The notes under the pieces: generated by a model
The model's input: only the letters and a program-made list of their open reading frames with translations
What the model was told of the DNA's origin: nothing
Databases searched by the model: none
Source of the DNA: Desulfocapsa sp.
Lineage (GTDB): Bacteria > Desulfobacterota > Desulfobulbia > Desulfobulbales > Desulfocapsaceae
Length of the DNA: 64,000 nt
Reading direction: 5' to 3'
Assembly: GCA_016765495.1 (NCBI GenBank)
Contig: JAESPV010000096.1
Span: forward strand, 1 to 64,000
Shown: positions 36,990 through 43,935 of the stretch, piece by piece
Position numbering within the stretch: the first letter of the stretch is position 1
Layout of the letters: each line of letters begins with the position of its first letter
Made by a program: the position numbers and the translations under genes

Positions 36990-37537
36990 TATTTGAATCC
37001 TTGAGTTACGTCGTAACTATTGCAATCGTCAAAGCTCGTAGAATCCCCAGTACCAGAGGAAACCATACCAGTTCCCCCATCTGAACCCGCAAAATAACAT
37101 TTCATTACACTAAGAACCTGTAACGGATACTTAGAACCTTTCTTAGGCTTAAAGAAGATTACCTTCGCGGAACCAGCCCCTGCCTGTTTAAGATTAGTAC
37201 CCGTAGCATCTGTACTGTTTAGTAATGATGGTTTATTTAATAAGGCCAAGGCATATTCGAACTGGCCTACCTTAGCAGTTTCTAATGTATCTGCTGGATC
37301 AACGGCTACACCGGCACAATCAGTAACGCCCGTAGCTGGGAAGTGCAAGTCCTGTAAAGCAACTTCTTTAGTCCCCTGCCATAGCTCCCGTTCTAGTAAA
37401 CGAGTAGCTTCAACTAAGCCCTGATCCTTTTTAGTATTGCTAAAGGCAGTCCAGATATCGCTATTGATAGAATCACCAAAGTATGTATTAGCCTCAGTTC
37501 TCGAACCGTAACTATTACTTCCAACTGTTAAGGCCAT
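36989..37537 (-). CDS. Head-tail connector candidate (DnaT-like fold family)
   Basis: 182 residues. GSNSYGSRTEANTYFGD and EATRLLERELWQG match the phage family often labelled DnaT-like, which by position is the head-tail connector. A real DNA primase role is unlikely. Confidence 0.65.
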   Translation of the reverse strand: MALTVGSNSYGSRTEANTYFGDSINSDIWTAFSNTKKDQGLVEATRLLERELWQGTKEVALQDLHFPATGVTDCAGVAVDPADTLETAKVGQFEYALALLNKPSLLNSTDATGTNLKQAGAGSAKVIFFKPKKGSKYPLQVLSVMKCYFAGSDGGTGMVSSGTGDSTSFDDCNSYDVTQGFK

Positions 37538-37540
37538 GAC

Positions 37541-37795
37541 CTAATCCTCGTATTTAATAAAAAATGTAAACATACCGCTTATATATTCAGATGCAACAGT
37601 TTTAAGGACTACGGCATTACGCCCACCCACTACTAGTTCTTTGATCTTATGAACCTTCGTGGTCTTAGGCATAAAGGAAAGTTTAGCGGTAGCCTCATGG
37701 CCAACATCCCCTTCCTTATAACCAGCCTTACCATTGTATCCACAAATAGACTCAACCTGTTTAAGGTCAACTGTAAGCGCTTTACCTTTAATCAT
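37541..37795 (-). CDS. Hypothetical protein
   Basis: 84 residues overlapping the upstream stop by ATGA. Beta-rich, no motif. Probably a small neck or tail component by context. Confidence 0.5.
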   Translation of the reverse strand: MIKGKALTVDLKQVESICGYNGKAGYKEGDVGHEATAKLSFMPKTTKVHKIKELVVGGRNAVVLKTVASEYISGMFTFFIKYED

Positions 37796-38148
37796 AATTG
37801 TTTCACCGTAACTAAGAAGGTTCTTTGATATGTTCTGGTATCACTTGTGGTCACTGTAATTTCTACTTCACACTGGATACCATCATCACTGAAAATCGCA
37901 TCTGCTTGGTTTGAGGCATTAACCTTAGCCCAGAATAAAACTTTTTGGTCACCAGTTTCAAGTACTGGTACTTTAGCCCCAGTATCAATCTCAAAACCTA
38001 GGGTAGCGGATTCTGTTGTTGGGGATACAGTAAAACCAGCATTAATGGTTTCCCCTGATTGTAAGAGTAAGTCAAACTCACCTACGTAATCCACTGAATC
38101 TTCTGTATCCATTGGACCTGCAAAAGAGGTAGCTGAATTAGTGCTCAT
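37792..38148 (-). CDS. Ig-like beta-sandwich protein, structural
   Basis: 118 residues resembling a single immunoglobulin-like domain: ETINAGFTVSP ... LFWAKVNASNQADAIFSDDGI ... CEVEITVTTSDTRTYQRTF. Similar small domains decorate phage heads and tails. GGAGATTTAAC precedes ATG. Confidence 0.55.
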   Translation of the reverse strand: MSTNSATSFAGPMDTEDSVDYVGEFDLLLQSGETINAGFTVSPTTESATLGFEIDTGAKVPVLETGDQKVLFWAKVNASNQADAIFSDDGIQCEVEITVTTSDTRTYQRTFLVTVKQL

Positions 38149-38149
38149 G

Positions 38150-39370
38150 TTAAATCTCCACTTGACCGCGTCTGCTTGGGCTTGCCACGACAGAAGCTCT
38201 TCTGTTATTAGAAGTTACACTAGCTCTTCTATCACTAGCCACTACGGAACCTACCCTATTACTTGCAGGGGCTGAGGCTCTTCGAATACTTGGGGTAACT
38301 ACGTCTGCTGCCTGAAGACCTTTTAGGATACTAGCTGCAGCTTGTAGATCACCGACCCCAATTATAGTACGAACCCCTGTACCTTGCAAGGTAGAATCTT
38401 CAGGAGCTAAATTACCAGTTCCTTTTATGATCCTTTTACCGGCCGCTTGAAGCTCACTTGGTGCCGCTTGAAGCTCACCAGAACCTGAAATTACATTCCC
38501 AACTTCACCCGCACCATCTAAGGTACTAGTAGAAGGGGTTAAGGTTGCTGTACCAGTAATAACTCTATTTGCTATACCAGCTAATTCTGAGGCCGCACTT
38601 ACTAAGACGCCTGAACCAGTTATTTTTCTGACCCCAGCACCAGTAACCACACTATCCGCAGATACCAAATCTCCGGAGCCAGTTACTGTTCCTGCAATAC
38701 CGCCTTGGCCATCTAATTCAGCTAGAGCGGACTCTAGAATAGCAATACCTGTAATAACCCTTTTACCTAAACCTGCTAGGCTAGAATCACCTGATACCAG
38801 ATCACCTGAGCCTGTAACAACACCGCTAATACCTCCAGCCCCATCTAGAACAGATACTTCTGAAACTAGGGCACCAGAACCTGTAATAACCCGATTGGCT
38901 ATACCAGCTAGGACAGCTGTAGTTGAAACCAGTGCTCCGGTACCAACAATTTTACGAATACCGTTACCAGTTACTGTGGCCTCACCAGATACCAGCGCAC
39001 CAGTACCTACAGATTTAATTAGGCCTGCACCCGTCAGGGAACTGGCTATTGCTTCAAATGCACCTATACCTGTTATGGTTCTAACGCCCGCGCCATCTAG
39101 AGTACTTGCAGATGGGGTCAAGACCCCGATTGCTGTGATCTTACGAAGACCAAGGCCATTAACCACACTAACATCTGAAACTAAAGCACCAGAGCCTACA
39201 GCTTTACGAATACCGTCTCCGTCAAGTACGCTGGCCTGAGCTTCTAAAGCACCAGTACCTGTAACACCAGTTGCTGCCGCTACTACCAAAAACCCTAAGG
39301 CTGCTAGGCTTAGGGTCGGCTTAGATCCTCCATCAAGAAGACCTTGGGACGCAAGGGATAAACTAGTCAC
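38150..39370 (-). CDS. 21-residue tandem-repeat protein
   Basis: 406 residues, nearly all made of fifteen repeats of 21-23 residues, each like GSGALVSEVSVLDGAGxRxIT (residues 38-359). The tail from 360 is arginine-rich (RRASAPASNRVGS ... NNRRASVV). The regular period suggests a beta-solenoid or beta-roll rod. GTG 39370 is the start and overlaps the upstream stop by 8 bases. It may be a head or tail fibre. No enzyme motif. Confidence 0.65.
   Translation of the reverse strand: MTSLSLASQGLLDGGSKPTLSLAALGFLVVAAATGVTGTGALEAQASVLDGDGIRKAVGSGALVSDVSVVNGLGLRKITAIGVLTPSASTLDGAGVRTITGIGAFEAIASSLTGAGLIKSVGTGALVSGEATVTGNGIRKIVGTGALVSTTAVLAGIANRVITGSGALVSEVSVLDGAGGISGVVTGSGDLVSGDSSLAGLGKRVITGIAILESALAELDGQGGIAGTVTGSGDLVSADSVVTGAGVRKITGSGVLVSAASELAGIANRVITGTATLTPSTSTLDGAGEVGNVISGSGELQAAPSELQAAGKRIIKGTGNLAPEDSTLQGTGVRTIIGVGDLQAAASILKGLQAADVVTPSIRRASAPASNRVGSVVASDRRASVTSNNRRASVVASPSRRGQVEI
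38294..39259 (-). repeat. 63-bp coding tandem repeats (15 copies)
   Basis: The DNA encodes fifteen degenerate units of 63-69 bp. Units with GSGALVS alternate with GTGALVS or GSGDLVS versions, and three units carry a two-residue insertion (AGGISGVVT type). Such repeats can change in copy number by recombination. Confidence 0.7.
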
Positions 39371-39770
39371 GGGTAACTGTGCTTGTTGTTTCGCCGTCTC
39401 CGGAAATGGTCTGACTCACTGAACCACTAACTCGGCTTGTTGGGGTTACTGTCATTGGGTTCGATATATCCAGCCCTGCAATAGCATGCAACTCTACAAC
39501 TAACGGGGTCACATCAACTAAGGTAGTTTCTGCTGCCCCATCCCAATCAATTGTTCCTTGGCCTATTAAGACTGTTCCATCAAAAAATCTAACAGCATAA
39601 ACCCCTGCACCTGCAGTTGGCATATCTCCGATGTATATGGCAAGAATACCAACCTCAGTAGTAGCCACATCAGTGCTTACTTGAGTACCTGCAGAGTTAT
39701 AGACACGGCCTACAACAGTCAGACCGCTCTCCGCTTCGGTATCACCATAAAAACTTAATTCGCCACTCAT
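39363..39770 (-). CDS. Hypothetical virion protein
   Basis: 135 residues: an Ig-like core (LTVVGRVYNSAGTQV ... AGVYAVRFFDGT) and a threonine/serine-rich end (SVSQTISGDGETTST). The form is common in small phage structural proteins beside repeat proteins. Coupled to the repeat gene. Confidence 0.55.
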   Translation of the reverse strand: MSGELSFYGDTEAESGLTVVGRVYNSAGTQVSTDVATTEVGILAIYIGDMPTAGAGVYAVRFFDGTVLIGQGTIDWDGAAETTLVDVTPLVVELHAIAGLDISNPMTVTPTSRVSGSVSQTISGDGETTSTVTRD

Positions 39771-39789
39771 GCGGTAGACCCCTTTGTAA

Positions 39790-40593
39790 TTAGTAGTTAA
39801 AGGTGCTCTGATACCAAGCCCATTGCTGGGCTATGTTATTTGCCACCTCAGCTGGTAGGACATCAGACCAGTCAGACGGTTTAACTGGTCTGATAGTTGA
39901 TCCTACTTTATGAGACCCATAAATACCATAAACGGAGTCATCTTCATACACTTCTTTATGAATATTTTCAAAATCATGCTCAATAGAAGGTTCTCCGATA
40001 TAGTCGTATATTCTATCCATGGCAGCTTGTGGTGAGGTACATAAATCTTCGTATCTGACCCAATGTATTTTTTCCCCGATACCGCGCAACCATGTATCTT
40101 GGGTACGTTGTAAGGCTAACCCAATAGGCTGTGTATTCAACCAGTAGTCAGCTCTTTGCATAACGGTCATACCTTCCATTTTGGCTGGGTTATCCGTACC
40201 TGAAGGTCTGTGACGATTCGCTCTGTACACTCGCTCCATCGAAGCAATGATCGAGCGAATATCTCGTACACAACAGATCATCTTAGGATCAGGATTCCAT
40301 TGGGCAACCCATTCATAGTAGTGCGCCCAACCTCGGTTCTTATCACAAATAATTGGTCGGTCAGTGATGGGGGCATAATAGCCCTCGGCCATGCTTTTGC
40401 ACATAGAGATGAAAGCATCTTGTTGCTGTTCAGGTTCCTGACTCTTTACTTCTGGGAGGTCATAGTTGCCTCTAGCGGCGAACTGATACTCCAGTAAAGG
40501 GGAAGTCGCAGAACCGTATATACGTGGGTTCTGGTGTAATAAAACTTGTATTAATTCGCTACCAGATCGGGGCATAGAGCTATTAAATATCAT
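39790..40593 (-). CDS. PAPS-dependent sulfotransferase
   Basis: 267 residues with both PAPS-binding signatures: the 5'-phosphosulfate loop SMPRSGSELIQVLL (about 5-18) and the 3'-phosphate motif CVRDIRSIIASM near 111-122. The C-terminal helices (YEDLCTSPQAAMDRI) also match the family. It transfers sulfate from PAPS to an unknown acceptor, possibly a tyrosine, sugar or repeat protein side chain. It overlaps the repeat fibre-like gene by one base inside the virion operon, so the acceptor may be a virion protein. Host PAPS would be the donor. Confidence 0.85.
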   Translation of the reverse strand: MIFNSSMPRSGSELIQVLLHQNPRIYGSATSPLLEYQFAARGNYDLPEVKSQEPEQQQDAFISMCKSMAEGYYAPITDRPIICDKNRGWAHYYEWVAQWNPDPKMICCVRDIRSIIASMERVYRANRHRPSGTDNPAKMEGMTVMQRADYWLNTQPIGLALQRTQDTWLRGIGEKIHWVRYEDLCTSPQAAMDRIYDYIGEPSIEHDFENIHKEVYEDDSVYGIYGSHKVGSTIRPVKPSDWSDVLPAEVANNIAQQWAWYQSTFNY

Positions 40594-41348
40594 TATGTTG
40601 CTGTTCCTAAACTAAGGGTTTTAATTGTACCGGCCACATTTATATCTATAAGTATAACGTCGCCGTTACGTCTGATTGAAAATGCTTCTCTCATTAATGT
40701 TAAGTCTGCTTCCGAACCTAAAGTAGCGCCACCATCTAACAAAGCTGTCGCAGTATTTATCATACTGACTGCTGCATAACCAGTTGTCGCAGTTGGAGCG
40801 TGAATTCTGATTGCTCCTGCGCGAACTGTTGTTCCTGACCAATAACCTATCTCAGTAACGTTATTGATATTGACTTGAACAAAATGACCAAATGATGAAG
40901 AGCTATTTCCGCTTGCTGTGGTGATATGTCCGAAAGCTGATGAGTTATCTCCGCCTGCAGTATTGTAATATCCGAAAGCCGAGGCATGACTTCCAATAGA
41001 AGTATTGCTACGTCCGAAAGCAGAACTATAGCCTCCACTAGAAGTATTGGTATGTCCGAACGCTGACGAGGTGTACTCACTAGAAGTATTATTATACCCA
41101 AATGCAGAAGAGCTACCTCCGATAGAATTGTTTCTATATCCGAAAGCAGATGAAGTATATCCATCCGCAGTATTGTTATATCCGAAAGAAGGAGAGTAGT
41201 TTCCACTCGCTGTGTTGTTACATCCGAAAGAAGAAGAGTAGTTTCCACTCGCTGTGTTGTTATATCCGAACGCAGAACCTTTATCTCCATCCGCAGTATT
41301 TTTACGACCAACGGTTAAAGAATTATTAACCTTGCTAAAGACTTTCAC
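40593..41348 (-). CDS. YadA-head-like repeat protein, fibre candidate
   Basis: 251 residues. Residues about 20-160 are ten 14-residue repeats like SSAFGYNNTASGNY, as in the left-handed beta-roll of YadA and Hep/Hag adhesin heads. The C-terminal 90 residues look like a trimerisation or capping region. GTG 41348 is the start, preceded by GGGAGAAAGG. The repeats expose many S, T, N and Y, possible targets for the coupled sulfotransferase. Likely a receptor or capsid fibre. Confidence 0.7.
   Translation of the reverse strand: MKVFSKVNNSLTVGRKNTADGDKGSAFGYNNTASGNYSSSFGCNNTASGNYSPSFGYNNTADGYTSSAFGYRNNSIGGSSSAFGYNNTSSEYTSSAFGHTNTSSGGYSSAFGRSNTSIGSHASAFGYYNTAGGDNSSAFGHITTASGNSSSSFGHFVQVNINNVTEIGYWSGTTVRAGAIRIHAPTATTGYAAVSMINTATALLDGGATLGSEADLTLMREAFSIRRNGDVILIDINVAGTIKTLSLGTAT
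40880..41300 (-). repeat. 42-bp coding tandem repeats (about 10 copies)
   Basis: The DNA under the YadA-like repeats is a tandem series of 42-bp units; the pair at about 41160-41270 is nearly identical. Copy number change or recombination is likely. Confidence 0.7.
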
Positions 41349-41361
41349 TGCCTTTCTCCCA

Positions 41362-41580
41362 CTACAAACCTAAAGGGTCTTTCAACTTATTCACGAAAGC
41401 AGTTTTCTTGTTATCCAGTTCGGCTTGTTTGGTAGGCGTAACGCTAGCGCGTAATTCTGCGGAGTTTTCTTCCCATTTTTCTAACTCATCATTTACTCGA
41501 CCTGCTTTACGCACAAGCCTTTCATATTTTTGTAAATCAGTAAGTGTGTCTCTAGTATTCCTATCATCTTCAAACGACAT
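41362..41580 (-). CDS. Small coiled-coil protein
   Basis: 72 residues, almost wholly charged helix (LQKYERLVRKAGRVNDELEK). No motif. GGGG precedes the ATG. Its place between holin candidate and fibre gene gives no function. Confidence 0.55.
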   Translation of the reverse strand: MSFEDDRNTRDTLTDLQKYERLVRKAGRVNDELEKWEENSAELRASVTPTKQAELDNKKTAFVNKLKDPLGL

Positions 41581-41599
41581 TTTATACCCCTTAGTCTAA

Positions 41600-41848
41600 T
41601 TAGTTATCTTCTGCTTCTTTCAGAAGTTTTTCTTTGATACGTTGACTTTCCCTTTCCCGCCATTCGTCAGTTAAACGATTTTTCTGTTTAACACCAATTA
41701 GGTGGAAAGTGAAAGCCATGATAAGACCAACAATTGTTAGCCCGATCGTTATTAATGTGGCATTTTCATTTATGACAGCTATGAAGCCTGCCCCTGTCGC
41801 CATCCCTAGGAGAGAGTTTGCGGTTGCACTTATGGTTGCTTCTGCCAT
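41600..41848 (-). CDS. Holin candidate
   Basis: 82 residues with a short N-terminus, two hydrophobic stretches (about 12-26 and 30-51) and a highly charged C-terminus (WRERESQRIKEKLLKE), the usual form of small phage holins. No endolysin lies beside it; the candidates are at 47661 and 14765. Called by topology and size. Confidence 0.55.
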   Translation of the reverse strand: MAEATISATANSLLGMATGAGFIAVINENATLITIGLTIVGLIMAFTFHLIGVKQKNRLTDEWRERESQRIKEKLLKEAEDN

Positions 41849-41882
41849 TAGATTTATCGCCGTCAGTTGTCAATCTGGGGTG

Positions 41883-42266
41883 TTATGCCGGTGCGGCGTA
41901 AGTGAGTGAGGTCATGCTGACAGTATCACCGGCACCAATAACCACACTAGATAATTCAATATCGCCACCGCCTGCAACTAAGGTGACTGAGCCTTCTATA
42001 ATAATACCCGCGTCTCTGTCAATCAAACGACATTTGGCAGTTGTACCGCCTGTGGCGGTTGTATCATCAACGATGGTACCCGCTGTAGCAATACCGGATG
42101 CCGCAGCACCGAAAGCAGGATTAGCAAGATCCAATGTTGCTACCTCACTATCGCCAGAAGTATTAAAAACTAACTTCCCTTCAGCGGTACCTGAACCTAA
42201 ATCAAGTTGATCAACAACAAGGTTAGCAATAAGATTACGAACCGCGGTTGGATGTGTAACTGCCAT
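41883..42266 (-). CDS. Hypothetical virion protein
   Basis: 127 residues of beta-strands with GT/GA-rich turns (GTAEGKLVFNTSGDSE ... IIIEGSVTLVAGGGDIELS). The pattern recurs in phage head decoration proteins. GGAGAAAGCTC precedes ATG. Confidence 0.55.
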   Translation of the reverse strand: MAVTHPTAVRNLIANLVVDQLDLGSGTAEGKLVFNTSGDSEVATLDLANPAFGAAASGIATAGTIVDDTTATGGTTAKCRLIDRDAGIIIEGSVTLVAGGGDIELSSVVIGAGDTVSMTSLTYAAPA

Positions 42267-42280
42267 GAGCTTTCTCCAGT

Positions 42281-42454
42281 TTAATTAACACGCCTAAAAT
42301 CCGTCTGGACTTGGGCATTAGCATAGTTCTTCTGTTCAAGGGTTAAAGTATCCCAAGCTTCCTGCGGAACGTCACGGGGATTATCTATACGTGGCATATT
42401 GTTAGCCATCATTACAATCCCGTACCCTTTTACTTTACCTTTAGTTGTCAACAT
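42281..42454 (-). CDS. Small hypothetical protein after portal
   Basis: 57 residues (MLTTKGKVKGYGIVMMANNMPR...). GAGGAAATAACG before ATG 42454 decides the start; the longer ORF reading into portal is unlikely. It overlaps the portal stop by 14 bases. No family recognised. Confidence 0.55.
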   Translation of the reverse strand: MLTTKGKVKGYGIVMMANNMPRIDNPRDVPQEAWDTLTLEQKNYANAQVQTDFRRVN

Positions 42455-43880
42455 CGTTATTTCCTCGGCCGTTGGCAATATCTTCTTTATCATCAGTGTT
42501 GTTACCTGCATTGGTATCAGCACCGCCCTTGCCTTGTATTAAGACAAATTCTTCTTTAGTCATCTCTGGCTGCTTTGGTAAACCAAGCATCTCACGTAGA
42601 ACGTTAATGGCTGGATCATTCATTGATAACTTACCACCTGCCGCTGCCATGTCTTTAAGTGCTTGGGTAATTTGGGTAATATCCCTATGCTGAGCAGCTT
42701 CAGTATTAAATGTTGGCATCATATTTTCTGGCCATTTATTTAATTCCCATAAGCGTTGGATCATGTCACGTTGGTAAGTGTCCGCTAATTCGCTTAACGT
42801 ACTATCCACAATTAACGCGAAGTTCAAAGACTTATCAGAACTTAATGCATGTGAGCCTGTGGTTTGTTCCCCTAGCAATAATCCGTCAACACCTAATGTT
42901 CTAGCTATCTCTCTATTCACCCGTTCAATGGCAATAGCTACCTCTGCAAATGAAGTAGCGCTACCTTTTAATAAATCTACATCCCATTGGAAAACTGTAC
43001 TAGGTGTCCCAGTTTCATCTTCGCTTTGGTAAGTAATACTATCTAGTAATAAGCCTAGAGCGGGGTTCTTAATATGGTCAGTAATAAAAGACTTAATAGG
43101 AGCAATAGCATCATCCATATTTTGCTGTGTTATTAACCCAGTATCTACGGCTTCTGACAACGCAGCAAATGGTGCTCTACCTACTGGGATACCCCGTAAG
43201 TCAGACTCAAACCCATAACCTTCCAACTGCTCATAACGCTGCAATCTTTTGGCTGGTCCTACTATATGGCGAAATAGGCCAAGACCTTCAGGTGAATCAT
43301 TAATAGAATCGTCTACAATATAAACTAATTTTTTACGGGGTAGGTATATGTCATCACCCAGTAGTGGATCTAATTGGGTTACGCCTAGAACTTTACCTGC
43401 TTTGTTCACATCCCACTTATTAATGGTTATCTGCGGCCGAGGGGCAATATCCTCGAATAATAACATACCGTCTTTTCTAACCGCAGTCCATTCTTGGATA
43501 CTGTAACCATAGAAGCGATACATTGCCGCTCTACGAATTACCCTTGACCAAGAAGTATCCATACTGGTAAGTTGCTTGGTGATAATATCTGCAAACCGTT
43601 TTGCTTCATCGGATTCATCCGCGGGGGTTACTTTCCATCTAGCTTTAGCTACTAGGTTTAAGAAATACCGAGTACCAGCTGCCACAATAGAAACGTTAGC
43701 TAAAAGCTCGCTATAAGTTCTATATTTCTCAGGTCCAATTAATGCGGCATTCTTTTCATCCTCACTAATAAAGCCACCAAAAACAATTGTGCCTGGCACC
43801 CCTTTAGTTTTAGTAGGTGGAGCACTTTTATTTTGTCCACCGAAAGCATCTTGAAATTTCTGTATAATACCCATGATCAT
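42441..43880 (-). CDS. Portal protein
   Basis: 479 residues with a DUF935-like portal pattern: ALIGPEKYRTYSELLANVSI, RYFLNLVAKARWKVTPA, MYRFYGYSIQEWTAV and KLVYIVDDS. The last 60 residues are an acidic/asparagine-rich tail. The start may be the third codon (ATG 43874) as GGA lies 5 bases ahead of it; I list the first ATG. The portal ring takes DNA from the terminase downstream of TerL in the operon. Confidence 0.88.
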   Translation of the reverse strand: MIMGIIQKFQDAFGGQNKSAPPTKTKGVPGTIVFGGFISEDEKNAALIGPEKYRTYSELLANVSIVAAGTRYFLNLVAKARWKVTPADESDEAKRFADIITKQLTSMDTSWSRVIRRAAMYRFYGYSIQEWTAVRKDGMLLFEDIAPRPQITINKWDVNKAGKVLGVTQLDPLLGDDIYLPRKKLVYIVDDSINDSPEGLGLFRHIVGPAKRLQRYEQLEGYGFESDLRGIPVGRAPFAALSEAVDTGLITQQNMDDAIAPIKSFITDHIKNPALGLLLDSITYQSEDETGTPSTVFQWDVDLLKGSATSFAEVAIAIERVNREIARTLGVDGLLLGEQTTGSHALSSDKSLNFALIVDSTLSELADTYQRDMIQRLWELNKWPENMMPTFNTEAAQHRDITQITQALKDMAAAGGKLSMNDPAINVLREMLGLPKQPEMTKEEFVLIQGKGGADTNAGNNTDDKEDIANGRGNNDVDN

Positions 43881-43935
43881 CCAAATTGGTTATATGAATC
43901 CAATAGTTCCCATTTTATATTGTTTTATATAAAGG

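Noticed and set aside
36989-37537. DnaT primosome protein
   Set aside because: Only the family name suggests it; gene order points to a head-tail connector.
38294-41300. Non-coding minisatellites
   Set aside because: Unit lengths are multiples of three and frames stay open with protein-like repeats.
40847-41311. A 154-codon ORF on the same strand as the YadA-like repeat gene
   Set aside because: It is the +1 shadow of the 42-bp repeats, rich in RMD/LLSDI repeats with no ribosome site; the other frame gives the known adhesin-like repeat.
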